From Streptomyces roseifaciens (lineage in GTDB: Bacteria > Actinomycetota > Actinomycetes > Streptomycetales > Streptomycetaceae), in the NCBI RefSeq assembly GCF_001445655.1, contig NZ_LNBE01000003.1, positions 372,001 to 436,000 of the forward strand: 64,000 nt of DNA. Reading direction: 5' to 3'. The notes beneath the pieces are model-generated. The model made no database searches. It was not told where the DNA came from and saw only the letters and a list, made by a program, of their open reading frames with translations. The position numbers and the translations under genes are program-made. Positions 7,966 through 16,692 of this stretch are shown in pieces; position 1 is the first letter of the stretch; the number at the start of each line of letters is the position of its first letter.

Positions 7966-9001
7966 CAGCTTCACCGCACACGCCGCCGGGGGCGCCGTCC
8001 CCGGCCGCATCGTCCGCGTCGACCGGGGCCGCTGCGACGTCGTCGTGCCCGCGCCGGACGGCACCGGCGTGCACACCGTGCAGGCCGACACCGCGCTCGT
8101 CACCACCGGCGACCCGCTGAACATCATGTGCACCGGCGACTGGGCCGCCGTCGACACCGACCGCGCAATGGTGCTCGCCCTGCTGCCCCGCCGCAGCGCG
8201 TTCGTGCGCTCCACGTCCTCCAAGCGCTCCGAGGGCCAGGTCCTCGCCGCCAACGTCGACCACGCCGTCATCGCGGTCTCGCTGGCCGTGGAGCTGGACC
8301 TGGGCCGCGTCGAGCGGTTCCTGGCCCTGGCCTGGGAGAGCGGCGCCGAGCCGGTGGTCGTCCTCACCAAGGCCGACCTCGTGCCCGACCCCGTCGTCCT
8401 CGGCCACCTCCTCGCCGACACGGCGACCGTGGCGCCGGGCGCCCAGGTCCTCGCCGTCAGCGCGGAGACCGGCGAGGGCGTCGACGTCCTCGCCGCCTCC
8501 CTGGCCGGGGGCACGTCCGTGCTGCTCGGCCAGTCCGGCGCGGGCAAGTCCACCCTCGCCAACGCCCTCGTCGGCGAGGAGGTCCAGGGCGTCAACGCCG
8601 CCCGCGACCGGGACGGCAAGGGCCGTCACACCACCACCACGCGCAACATGCTCAAGCTGCCCTGCGGCGGCGTCCTGATCGACACCCCGGGGCTGCGCGG
8701 CGTCGGCCTGTGGGACGCGGAGAACGGCCTCTCGCAGACGTTCGCCGAGATCGAGGAGCTGGCCGCCCGCTGCCGGTTCCACGACTGCGGCCACGCCGCC
8801 GAGCCCGGCTGCGCCGTCCTCGCGGCGGTCGGCTCGGGGGAGCTGGGGCAGCGGCGCCTCGACAGCTACCGGAAGCTGCAGCGCGAGAACGCGTGGATCG
8901 CCTCCCGCACCGACGCCCGGCTGCGGGCGGAGATCCGCCGCGACTGGAAGCAGAAGTCGGCGGAGGGCCGCGAGGCGTACGCCCGCAAGCGGGGCCTGTA
9001 G
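7910..9001 (+). CDS. rsgA: Ribosome small subunit-dependent GTPase A
   Basis: Circularly permuted GTPase that assists late 30S maturation. In the 363-aa product an OB-fold N-terminus is followed by the permuted G motifs: G4 TKAD first, then SAETGEG (G5), the P-loop GQSGAGKST and DTPGLRGVG (G3). A C-terminal zinc knuckle is visible as [14 protein letters not shown]. The TTG start is chosen because TAAGGAACACC gives an SD at proper spacing and the reading fits the family N-terminus. It is followed by a long inverted repeat that probably ends transcription before the DNA repair genes. Confidence 0.95.
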   Translation: MTELSHPLAPYGWDEGFADSFTAHAAGGAVPGRIVRVDRGRCDVVVPAPDGTGVHTVQADTALVTTGDPLNIMCTGDWAAVDTDRAMVLALLPRRSAFVRSTSSKRSEGQVLAANVDHAVIAVSLAVELDLGRVERFLALAWESGAEPVVVLTKADLVPDPVVLGHLLADTATVAPGAQVLAVSAETGEGVDVLAASLAGGTSVLLGQSGAGKSTLANALVGEEVQGVNAARDRDGKGRHTTTTRNMLKLPCGGVLIDTPGLRGVGLWDAENGLSQTFAEIEELAARCRFHDCGHAAEPGCAVLAAVGSGELGQRRLDSYRKLQRENAWIASRTDARLRAEIRRDWKQKSAEGREAYARKRGL

Positions 9002-9019
9002 GCGCGGGTCCCTCACCGG

Positions 9020-9116
9020 GCGCTGTACGGCCCGGGGCAGGTGGGTCCGGCGCCGCCGGGACGGGCAGCCGTCGGCGGTGCCGGACCTGCCCCGGCCTTC
9101 GGAGCCCGTACAGCGC
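9020..9116. terminator. Long imperfect inverted repeat downstream of rsgA
   Basis: Outer arms GCGCTGTACGG and CCGTACAGCGC are complementary, with inner complementary blocks CCGGGGCAGGT/ACCTGCCCCGG and CCGGCGCCGCCG/CGGCGGTGCCGG. The whole can fold into one hairpin of about 97 nt with small bulges, 19 nt after the rsgA stop. It fits a U-less actinobacterial terminator. Confidence 0.7.
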
Positions 9117-9186
9117 GCACCGGGGGCCCGAAGGCCCCGTCCGATTTCCGCCAGTCGCACGCGCCCCCGTGCCGCAGACTGGACGC

Positions 9187-10659
9187 ATGGACGACGAGGC
9201 CCGCTACCAGGCGGTACACAGCAGGGACGCCCGCTTCGACGGCGAGTTCTTCCTCGCCGTGAAGACCACGGGCATCTACTGCCGTCCCAGCTGCCCCGCC
9301 GTGACCCCCAAGCGCCGGAACGCCTGCTTCTACCCCTCGGCCGCCGCCGCGCAGGGCGCCGGATTCCGCGCCTGCCGCCGCTGCCGCCCCGACACCGCCC
9401 CCGGCTCCGCCGAGTGGAACGTCCGCGCCGACCTCGTCGGCCGCGCCATGCGACTGATCGGCGACGGCGTCGTCGACCGCGACGGCGTCGCGGGCCTCGC
9501 CTCCAGCCTGGGCTACAGCGCCCGGCAGGTGCACCGCCAGCTCACCCAGGAGCTCGGCGCCGGCCCCATCGCCCTCGCCCGCGCCCAGCGCGCCCACACC
9601 GCACGCGTCCTGCTGCAGACCACCGACATGCCGGTCACCGGCATCGCCTTCGCCGCGGGTTTCGCGAGCGTGCGCCAGTTCAACGACACCATCCGCGAGA
9701 TCTACGCCGCCACCCCCAGCGGCCTGCGCGGATGCAGGAGCCGCCGGCCCGCCGGCGCAGGCATCCCGCTGCGGCTGGCCCACCGCGGCCCGTACGCCGC
9801 CCCCGAGATCTTCGGCTTCCTGCAGCGGCGCGCCGTCCCCGGCGTCGAGGAGGTCCTCGGCACCGAGGGCGCCCGCCTCTACCGCCGCACCCTGCGGCTG
9901 CCGTACGGCACCGGCGTCGCCGAGGTCCACGAACCCCGCCCCGGGGACGGCCGGCACGGAGCCTGGCTCGACTGCCGGCTCCACCTCACCGACCCCCGCG
10001 ACCTGGCCACCGCCGTCCAGCGCGTACGCCGCCTGTTCGACCTCGACGCCGACCCCTACGCCGTTGCCGAGCGGCTCGGCGCCGACCCCCTGCTGCGCCC
10101 GCTCGTCGAGGCCCGGCCCGGCCTGCGCTCGCCCGGTGCGGCCGACGGCGACGAACTGGCCGTGCGTGCCGTGCTCGGGCAGCAGGTGACCGTGGCCGCC
10201 GCGGCACGCCTCGGCGAGCACCTCGTCGCCGCCTACGGCAAGCCGCTGCCAGCCCCCGACGGAGGCCTCACGCACCTCTTCCCCGAGCCCGCCACCCTCG
10301 CCGACGCCGCACTCGACGAGCTCGGCATGCCCGACGCCCGCAAGCGCGCCCTGCGCGCGACGGCCACGGCCCTCGCCGATGGCACCGTCCGCCTCGACCC
10401 CGGCGCGGACCGCGAGGAAGCGGCCCGGGCCCTCCTCGGCCTCCCCGGCATCGGCCCCTGGACCGCCGGCTACATCCGGATGCGGGCCCTCGGCGACCCC
10501 GACGTCCTCCTCGGCGACGACGCCGGCGTCCGCCACGGCCTCGCCGCGCTCGGCGCGGACCCCACCGCCGCCGACGCGTGGCGCCCCTGGCGCAGCTACG
10601 CCCTCCACCACCTCTGGCACCTCGCGGCCACGGCCGCCCCGACCCGCAAGGACTCCTGA
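9187..10659 (+). CDS. alkA: Ada-AlkA fusion: methylphosphotriester-sensing regulator and 3-methyladenine DNA glycosylase
   Basis: 490-aa protein with three parts. The N-terminal Ada zinc domain has Cys32, Cys36, Cys63 and Cys66; Cys32 corresponds to the methyl acceptor. An AraC-type helix-turn-helix covers about residues 75-180. The C-terminal AlkA-type glycosylase (about 190-490) contains the helix-hairpin-helix [12 protein letters not shown] and the catalytic Asp region [11 protein letters not shown]. It removes alkylated bases and probably senses methylated DNA to activate its own operon. It is followed after 2 nt by ogt, so the two repair genes form an adaptive-response unit. Confidence 0.93.
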   Translation: MDDEARYQAVHSRDARFDGEFFLAVKTTGIYCRPSCPAVTPKRRNACFYPSAAAAQGAGFRACRRCRPDTAPGSAEWNVRADLVGRAMRLIGDGVVDRDGVAGLASSLGYSARQVHRQLTQELGAGPIALARAQRAHTARVLLQTTDMPVTGIAFAAGFASVRQFNDTIREIYAATPSGLRGCRSRRPAGAGIPLRLAHRGPYAAPEIFGFLQRRAVPGVEEVLGTEGARLYRRTLRLPYGTGVAEVHEPRPGDGRHGAWLDCRLHLTDPRDLATAVQRVRRLFDLDADPYAVAERLGADPLLRPLVEARPGLRSPGAADGDELAVRAVLGQQVTVAAAARLGEHLVAAYGKPLPAPDGGLTHLFPEPATLADAALDELGMPDARKRALRATATALADGTVRLDPGADREEAARALLGLPGIGPWTAGYIRMRALGDPDVLLGDDAGVRHGLAALGADPTAADAWRPWRSYALHHLWHLAATAAPTRKDS

Positions 10660-10661
10660 CC

Positions 10662-11177
10662 ATGACCACCCTCTACAGCGAGATCACCAGCCCCCTCGGC
10701 CCGCTCCTCGTCACCGGCCGGCCCTCCGCCGGCGCCCCCGGCGGGACGGCCATCGCCTCCCTGTCCGTGCCCGGCCAGAAGAACGCGCCCGCCGTGGCAC
10801 CGGACTGGCAGCGCGACACCGCCGCCTTCGCCGAGGCCGAGCGGCAGCTCACCGCCTACTTCGCGGGCGACTCCCGGGACTTCCGCCTCGAATTCGCCGC
10901 GGAGGGCACGGAGTTCCGCCGCCGCGTCTGGGACGCCCTGGACGCCATCCCCTACGGCGCCACCACCACCTACGGCGAGCTCGCCGCCCGCATCGGCGCC
11001 TCCCGCGCCGCGGTCCGCGCGGTCGGCGGGGCCGTCGGCGCCAACCCGCTGCTCGTGCTGCGCCCCTGCCACCGGGTGATCGGCGCGGACGGCTCGCTCA
11101 CCGGCTACGCGGGCGGCCTGGACCGCAAGCGCGCCCTGCTCGCCCTCGAAGGCACCGGAGGCGCGGCCGGCCGGTGA
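10662..11177 (+). CDS. ogt: Methylated-DNA--[protein]-cysteine S-methyltransferase
   Basis: 171-aa suicide enzyme that repairs O6-methylguanine by transferring the methyl group to Cys136 in the PCHRV motif (residues 135-139). The DNA-binding helix-turn-helix [12 protein letters not shown] and the [10 protein letters not shown] segment precede it, and the GYAGGLDRK loop follows, as in the Ogt/MGMT family. It starts 2 nt after the Ada-AlkA stop, so co-transcription and shared induction by alkylation damage are likely. Confidence 0.95.
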   Translation: MTTLYSEITSPLGPLLVTGRPSAGAPGGTAIASLSVPGQKNAPAVAPDWQRDTAAFAEAERQLTAYFAGDSRDFRLEFAAEGTEFRRRVWDALDAIPYGATTTYGELAARIGASRAAVRAVGGAVGANPLLVLRPCHRVIGADGSLTGYAGGLDRKRALLALEGTGGAAGR

Positions 11178-11248
11178 GCCGGTGACTCGGTGGGCCGGAG
11201 CCCGGCCCGGGTCGCGCCCGGGGCCCCCGGCCCCGCCTCGGTCCCGGC

Positions 11249-11731
11249 TCATCCGGCGGTGACCGCGCCGATCCACATCCCCACCACGAGCAGGCACGCG
11301 AACAGCTCCACGAGGACGCTCGTGCCCAGCGCCCGCATCACGTTCCGGGTGGACGCCCACGCCGCGCCGTGCCCGCCCAGGCGCCTCCGCTCCACGCCGT
11401 AGAGCCCGGCGACGAACCCCGGGACCGCGCCCAGCACCGGGATCACGAAGAAGCCGGCGATGCCGGAGACCCCCGCCACGAGGAAGGCGCGGCGCGTGAT
11501 GCCCGCGCCCCGGAGGCGGCGGGGCGGCAGCAGCCAGCCGACGGCCCGCTCCAGCAGCAGCACGCCCGTCGCCCCCGCCAGCACGGCCCAGGCGAGGGCG
11601 GTCCGGTCGGTCATCGACCACCACAGCACGCCGGCCCACACGATCGGCGGCCCCGGCACTCCGGGGGTGACGACGCCGAGCAGGCCGAGCAACATCACGA
11701 GGCCGACCAGGACCAGCTGCCACGTCCCCAT
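11249..11731 (-). CDS. DUF456 family membrane protein
   Basis: 160-aa protein with four hydrophobic segments: LVLVGLVMLLGLLGVVTPGVPG near the N-terminus, two central segments (AWAVLAGATGVLLL and GIAGFFVIPVLGAVPGFV), and a C-terminal LVELFACLLVVGMWIG. The LPG-like VTPGVPGPP and the glycine-rich IPVLGAVPGFVAG repeats are typical of DUF456. Function unknown. It converges on ogt. Start chosen at MGTWQLVL; the longer frame upstream has no supporting site. Confidence 0.85.
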   Translation of the reverse strand: MGTWQLVLVGLVMLLGLLGVVTPGVPGPPIVWAGVLWWSMTDRTALAWAVLAGATGVLLLERAVGWLLPPRRLRGAGITRRAFLVAGVSGIAGFFVIPVLGAVPGFVAGLYGVERRRLGGHGAAWASTRNVMRALGTSVLVELFACLLVVGMWIGAVTAG

Positions 11732-11840
11732 GCACCAAGGTTGCCGGAAGCCGGGCGGCGGCGCTCCCGGACGATTGCGGCCACCGTGGCCGAGACCCGA
11801 CCCCCGCCTCCCACCTGCGGGGATGCCCATGGAGTCCGTG

Positions 11841-12689
11841 TCAGCGGCGTGCGGTCCAGCCGTGCGCGGCCGCGTGCCAGCCCAGCTGCAGCCGGGTGGT
11901 CACCCCGGCCAGCTCCATCAGCCGCTTCACCCGGCGCTGCACCGTGCGCAGCCCGAGTCCGAGCTGCTTGGCGACGCTCGCGTCGGTCAGGCCGTCCATC
12001 AGCAGGGAGAGGACGGCCAGGTCGAGCGCGTCGGGCCCGGCCGGGGGGCCGTCGGCCGCGCGCCGGGCCGCGTCCGCACAGACCCGGAGGGGGAGGGCCT
12101 CGTTCCAGATGTCCTCGAACAGGTTCACCAGCGACGCGAGGAGCGGGCCGGGGTGGACGACGAGGGCCGCCGGCTCGGACAGCTCGGGCAGCGCGGCGAG
12201 CCCGGCCGTGCGGGGGGTGAGCGGAAGCAGGGCAACTGCGCGGTCGGCGATCACCAGTTCGGCGGGAATGCGCTCCGCGACGCGCATCAGGGCCGGATCC
12301 CCGGAATCCGGCAGCGCGGCGAGGCCGGCGCGTTCGACGACGGTGCGGTGGGGTATGCCGGACGCTGTGTCCGATGAAACGGCTGAGCCGTCCGAGCCGC
12401 CCGATCCGTCCGTGCCGTCCGGTGCGGCCCGGTCGGCCGTCCGCCAGTGTCGTCCCGCCAGCAGCGCGCATATCTCCACGGAGGCGCCGCGGCGTATGCG
12501 CAGCAGCCGTTCGTCAACACAGCGTGCGCCCGTCACCAGTTCCACACCACTGTGTCCTGCGGGCTGTTGCCGTTCCTTTTCCGTCCCCCCGCAACGGCCC
12601 ATCTCCCGGACTGCGGCAGGCTCTTCCAGTCCAATGGCACCGAGCACACGACATCCCTCCCCGCGACCGCTTTTCGACTCGGTCATCAT
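11841..12689 (-). CDS. LuxR-type helix-turn-helix regulator
   Basis: 282-aa protein. The C-terminal about 60 residues form a LuxR/GerE helix-turn-helix (LSLLMDGLTDASVAKQLGLG then RTVQRRVKRLMELAGV). The middle region (AERIPAELVIADRAVALLPL, VNLFEDIWNEA) matches the phospholipase D-like effector region seen in many orphan Streptomyces regulators of this type, which lack a receiver domain. The N-terminus (up to residue about 90) includes a Gly/Ser/Asp tract GSGGSDGS. Start is one of two consecutive ATGs; the longer frame upstream overlaps the divergent gene and is not favoured. Confidence 0.8.
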   Translation of the reverse strand: MMTESKSGRGEGCRVLGAIGLEEPAAVREMGRCGGTEKERQQPAGHSGVELVTGARCVDERLLRIRRGASVEICALLAGRHWRTADRAAPDGTDGSGGSDGSAVSSDTASGIPHRTVVERAGLAALPDSGDPALMRVAERIPAELVIADRAVALLPLTPRTAGLAALPELSEPAALVVHPGPLLASLVNLFEDIWNEALPLRVCADAARRAADGPPAGPDALDLAVLSLLMDGLTDASVAKQLGLGLRTVQRRVKRLMELAGVTTRLQLGWHAAAHGWTARR

Positions 12690-12749
12690 CCCCGGGTGAG
12701 GTCTGCCGTGCACTCTTCCCGTATGCCCAAGAGTATGGACAATAAGGGC

Positions 12750-15700
12750 ATGAGCCAGCAGGGGGACCCGCACACCGGTCAAGAGGACGCCTGGTGGGGC
12801 GAGTTGTACGACAAGAATGCACCGGATATCGGCTCCGCCGCCGGGGACGACAGCAGCCTGGACGAGCGATTCACCTCCGCCTCGGCGGTGGTGAGGGCGG
12901 AGTCCGGCGGCGAACGGCCGAAAAGGACGCAGAGGACGGTGAGGGCGCCGAGAGCCGAGCCCCCCGATCCGCCGCGGCCCCCGGATCCCGTCGCCGTTCC
13001 CCCGAGCGGGCTTCCATCGCTGCCGAAGGGATATGGGGCGCCCCGTTCGCGCGGGGTGCCGGGGCGTGCCGAATTCACGCCCCCGCCGCCCGGAGCGGAA
13101 CCTCCGCCCGAACTGCCCCCGCCTTCGCGCGCGGAGCGGCTCGCGGACGGTCCCGTGCCCGGCCGGGCGGCCAGGGTCCCGCTGCCGAGGATTCCGAAAC
13201 CGCCGGATCTCCATTCGGCGGGACTCCTTCCGGAACTCCTGGAGAAACCGCAGAAGTGGCGCAAGAGCGACCCCCGCAGGCAGGCGGAGGTACCGCGGCA
13301 GCCAGGAGGGCAGCCGGGGCGGCCGGTGCGGCCCTCCGGCCCGGAGCGGCAGGACCCCCGGAGCCGCGCCGACGGCCCGCCGGAGGCGCGGCCGGATCTG
13401 CCGCCGGGATCCCCGGGGTCACCGGGCCCCGCCCGCCCGGCCGGGCGTGAGCCGGACGGCACGGCGGCCCCGGCCCCGGACCGCTCGCGGCGCCCCGCCC
13501 GCCCCGTCGCCGGGGAACGCCCCGGCCGCCCGGCCCGTTCGGACCGCTGCGAAGGCGCGGACCTCTTCTTCGGCGGCGACCGCCGTACCCGCTCCGAACG
13601 CGGACCCGACCGCCCCGACCGCCCGGACCGCCCGGCACAGACGGGCCGTTCCGACGCCCCGGCCGCCCCCGTGGCGGAGCAGGCGGACCGCGCCGGGAGC
13701 GCGAAGCGATCCGCACAGGAGAGCTGTACGGGACGCGCGGACCGTGCCGACTGTCCGGACGGTTCCGAGCCGGTGGACCGCCTTGACGGCGGGGACGCCC
13801 CGAGCCGCCGCCCGGACCGTACGACGCGGGTGAGCCGTACGGAATCTGCGGACGGTTCCGGATATCCGAAGGCCCCGGAGCCGGTGGGCCGCTCCGCACA
13901 GGTGAATCCTGCGGACCGCCCGAGCCGTTCCGACGCCCCGGCCGCCCCGGAGGCGGAGCAGGCGGACCGCGCCGGGAGCGCGAAGCGATCCGCGCAGGCG
14001 AGCCGTACGGGACGCGCGGACCGTGCCGACTGTCCGGACGCTCCCGAGCCGGTGGACCGCCCCGGCGCCGGGGATGCTCTCGTTCGTTCCCGCCGTTCCG
14101 CGCAGCCGGGCCGGTCCGAACGCGCAGGTGGCCCCGACTGTCCGGACGGCGCGGAGCCGGTGGACCGCCCGGACGGCGGGGACGTCTCCGGTCGCGGGGA
14201 CCGCACCGGCCGGCCGGAGCCCTCCCGCCGTGCGGACGCCGCAGACCTGCCCGAGGGCCCCGAAGGCCCGGATGACCTCGCCCAGCCGCAGGCGCCCGCC
14301 CGGCGGGAGCTTCAGGAGGGGTACGAGCGGCCGGCCGAACCGCGGCCGCCGGAGCGGCTCAAACGTTCGGGACGGCTCGAGAGGCCGACCAGGCCGGTGC
14401 GGGCCGAACGCCCCCTGCGGCCGCCGCGGCGCCCCCTGCCCGAACCGCCCGCCCCGCAGCCCCGGCACCTCCTGGAGCCGCCGGAGCTCCCCGAGCCGTA
14501 CGAGCGCCCGGAGTTCTCCGGTATCCCCGCCCAGCAGCGCCCGGAGCTCCCGGAGCCACGGGAGGAGCCCCTGCCCCCGGCCGTGCCGGCCCGGAGGACG
14601 CCCGGGGCGAGCCCCGCCCGCATCACGGCGCGGGACGCCCGGCCGGCCGTCCCCGAGCCCGGCGGCGAACCCGCCGGGCCGGTGGAGCCCGCAACCGGGG
14701 CGGCGTCCCTGGAGCCGGCCTCCCGCCCGCCCGTCGTCTCCCGCGAGTCCACGCCGCCCCGGCGCCACCCCCTGGCCGCGCCTCCGCAGCCGCCCGGCCG
14801 GGCGGGCCGCGCGGCGGAGTACGTCGGCGAGCGTCCGCCCACGTACGACGCGGAGCCGACGGCCTGGCCCGCCGCCGACCCGCAGGACCTGGACGGCCTC
14901 GTGCCGGACACGGTCCTGGACGGCGCGCAGTACGGCGCCGTCACGCTGCGGGCCCTGTCCCTGCGCGGCGATTCCGCGCGCTACCGCGGCGAGCCCCGGC
15001 GGGACGCGCTGCTGACCGCCCGCTTCGGCGAGGGGGAGAGCGCGCTGCTGCTCGTCGCGATGGCCAGCGGCCCGCGCGGCTCGAACGTGGCGCCGCGCGC
15101 GGCGCGGGACGCCTGCGCGTGGCTGGCCGGCGCCGTCGGCCGCAGCCACGCCCGGCTGGCCGACGACATCCGCGGCGGCCGGCGCGGCGAGCTGAAGTCG
15201 GGCCTGCACCGGCTCACCGACCGCTCCTACGGGCGGCTGCGCGCCCAAGCCGCCGAACTGGGCCTGCGGCCGGACGAGTACACGGCCACCGTCCGCTGCC
15301 TGCTGCTGACCGCGGACCCGCAGTGCCGTACGCGCGTGTTCTTCGGCGTCGGTGCGGGCGGCCTGTTCCGCCTCCGGGACGGGGTCTGGCAGGACCTGGA
15401 GCCGGACCCGCCGGCGGAGCGCACGGGCGAGCCCGTCATCGGCTACGGATCGGCGCCCGCCGACCTGATGACGATGGATCTCGGCATTCCGACGCCGGGC
15501 CTCACGCCGCCCGTCGAACCCGTCGAGGTGGAGCCGCCGGGCGAGCCCTTCCGCTTCCGGGCGTCCGTGGCCCGGCCCGGGGACGCCCTGCTGCTGTGCA
15601 CGGCGGGCCTCGCCGATCCCATGCGCGGCGAACAGGAGCTGGGCGGGCGGCTGGCCGAGCGCTGGGCGGGCGAGCACCCGCCGGGGCTCGCGGCGTTCCT

Positions 15701-15770
15701 CGCGGACACCCAGCTGCGGGTCAAGGGATACGCCGACGACCGTACGGCGTGTGCCCTCTGGGAGGCGTAA
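12750..15770 (+). CDS. PP2C-like (pseudo)phosphatase with long repetitive Pro/Arg/Asp-rich N-terminus
   Basis: About 1006 aa. After a short conserved head (DAWWGELYDKNAPD, LDERF) some 680 residues are low complexity, rich in Pro, Arg, Asp and Ala, with internal repeats. The last roughly 290 residues are a PP2C-like fold, with GVGAGGLFRLRDG corresponding to the GDSRAYRLRDG strand and LLCTAGLADPM to the LCSDGL strand. The metal-binding Asp positions appear replaced (VAMASGPRG where active enzymes have VADGxGG), so catalysis is doubtful. Starts at 12723 and 12735 are also in frame; none has a strong SD. Role unknown; a signalling scaffold is possible. Confidence 0.75.
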   Translation: MSQQGDPHTGQEDAWWGELYDKNAPDIGSAAGDDSSLDERFTSASAVVRAESGGERPKRTQRTVRAPRAEPPDPPRPPDPVAVPPSGLPSLPKGYGAPRSRGVPGRAEFTPPPPGAEPPPELPPPSRAERLADGPVPGRAARVPLPRIPKPPDLHSAGLLPELLEKPQKWRKSDPRRQAEVPRQPGGQPGRPVRPSGPERQDPRSRADGPPEARPDLPPGSPGSPGPARPAGREPDGTAAPAPDRSRRPARPVAGERPGRPARSDRCEGADLFFGGDRRTRSERGPDRPDRPDRPAQTGRSDAPAAPVAEQADRAGSAKRSAQESCTGRADRADCPDGSEPVDRLDGGDAPSRRPDRTTRVSRTESADGSGYPKAPEPVGRSAQVNPADRPSRSDAPAAPEAEQADRAGSAKRSAQASRTGRADRADCPDAPEPVDRPGAGDALVRSRRSAQPGRSERAGGPDCPDGAEPVDRPDGGDVSGRGDRTGRPEPSRRADAADLPEGPEGPDDLAQPQAPARRELQEGYERPAEPRPPERLKRSGRLERPTRPVRAERPLRPPRRPLPEPPAPQPRHLLEPPELPEPYERPEFSGIPAQQRPELPEPREEPLPPAVPARRTPGASPARITARDARPAVPEPGGEPAGPVEPATGAASLEPASRPPVVSRESTPPRRHPLAAPPQPPGRAGRAAEYVGERPPTYDAEPTAWPAADPQDLDGLVPDTVLDGAQYGAVTLRALSLRGDSARYRGEPRRDALLTARFGEGESALLLVAMASGPRGSNVAPRAARDACAWLAGAVGRSHARLADDIRGGRRGELKSGLHRLTDRSYGRLRAQAAELGLRPDEYTATVRCLLLTADPQCRTRVFFGVGAGGLFRLRDGVWQDLEPDPPAERTGEPVIGYGSAPADLMTMDLGIPTPGLTPPVEPVEVEPPGEPFRFRASVARPGDALLLCTAGLADPMRGEQELGGRLAERWAGEHPPGLAAFLADTQLRVKGYADDRTACALWEA
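13646..14059 (+). repeat. 135-bp in-frame duplication within the PP2C-like gene
   Basis: Two copies of a 135-bp segment at 13646-13780 and 13925-14059 are offset by exactly 279 bp (93 codons). They encode near-identical stretches beginning SDAPAAP and ending EPVDR, including AEQADRAGSAKRSAQ and TGRADRADCPD. A third, shorter copy (PDCPDGAEPVDR) follows near 14130. Confidence 0.85.
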
Positions 15771-16089
15771 CCGGGCCGGTTCCGGGGCGGGGGGGGGGGG
15801 GGGGGGCCCCCCCCCCCGCCCGGCCGTCTCCGGGCCCGGTGCGGCGCAGCGGTCGCGGCAAGGTACGGACCGGCGCGCCGGGAATTCCTTCCAGCCCCGC
15901 ACAAATTCCCGGACCGGCGCACGCCAACGGCATATTCGCGCACCGCGCAAGAGGCTCCGGGATTTTGGTCATATCACCATGTTGATGGCTCAACAGGCGT
16001 TGTCCAGCGTGGTCCGGGGCATGCATTGCGGTGAGTGAGCGCGAGCGTGTTCGAGGCCGGGGCGCCGGGGAGGGGTCGGGGCGGGGAGG
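15771..16089. other. Intergenic region with G18C11 homopolymer palindrome
   Basis: 319 nt without a supported gene. Nineteen nt after the PP2C-like stop lies a run of 18 G (15789-15806) followed directly by 11 C (15807-15817), able to fold into a G:C hairpin. The exact length may be uncertain because such runs are hard to sequence. The rest is more AT-rich near 15950-15990 and likely holds the promoter of the downstream ATPase gene; no clear -35/-10 pair was identified. Confidence 0.7.
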
Positions 16090-16659
16090 ATGAAACGGCA
16101 GGCAGCAGGCCGGGCGGGCGCGGAGGGCTACGCGGGGGAGCGGGAGGACCGTACGGACCACAGGAGCGGTTTCGGGGACGGCGCGGCGCATTCCGGGCCG
16201 CTATTCGAAAGGAGGCTCCGCCGCCGGGATCTCACCGGCGTCCGGGAAGTCCGGGCCGAGTTGCGGCGCTTTCTGGCCCGCTGGGGCGCGCCGGGCCGTG
16301 CGGAGACCGCCGAGCTGCTCACGAGCGAGCTCGTCACCAATGCGCTGGTGCACACCGACGGCGGCGCCGTGGTCAAGGCCGTGTTCACGGGCGCGGCGTT
16401 CACGGGCGGGGCGGGCCGCGCGAAGGGGCGGCTGCGCGTGGAGGTGCGGGACTTCATGGCGGGCCATCCCGCGCTGGGCGGCCCGGGCACGGACATCGGC
16501 CCGGTCAGGGACGCCGTTCCGGAGATGAACGACATCGAGAAGGCGGCGACGTCGGGGCGGGGGCTGCTGCTCGTCCACGCCCTGTCGGACGGCTGGGGCG
16601 TGTGCGCCCACGGCGTCGGGAAGTCGGTCTGGTTCGAGCTGGCCGCCCAGGAGCCCTGA
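16090..16659 (+). CDS. HATPase_c anti-sigma-factor-like ATP-binding protein
   Basis: 189-aa protein related to RsbW/SpoIIAB-type serine kinases. The N-box helix is ELLTSELVTNALVHT (about residues 74-88) and the G2 glycine loop is SGRGLLLVHALSDGWGV; an FERRLRRRDLTGVREVRAELRRFL helix region precedes them. Such proteins in Streptomyces bind ATP and regulate sigma factors or act as orphan regulators. No sigma or anti-anti-sigma gene lies next to it, but the PP2C-like gene upstream on the same strand could belong to the same signalling circuit (PP2C phosphatases oppose these kinases); that link is inference. Confidence 0.82.
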   Translation: MKRQAAGRAGAEGYAGEREDRTDHRSGFGDGAAHSGPLFERRLRRRDLTGVREVRAELRRFLARWGAPGRAETAELLTSELVTNALVHTDGGAVVKAVFTGAAFTGGAGRAKGRLRVEVRDFMAGHPALGGPGTDIGPVRDAVPEMNDIEKAATSGRGLLLVHALSDGWGVCAHGVGKSVWFELAAQEP

Positions 16660-16692
16660 ACCGCCGCTGCGCGACGACCCAGGGCTCAGGGC

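Noticed and set aside
8128-10659. Large plus-strand ORF spanning rsgA and alkA
   Set aside because: Its first part is out of frame with rsgA and rich in Arg/Pro; only the end corresponds to the real Ada-AlkA protein.
12447-12749. Longer N-terminus of the PP2C-like protein beginning near 12447
   Set aside because: The extension overlaps the divergent LuxR-type gene and has no ribosome site; it is probably chance in GC-rich DNA.
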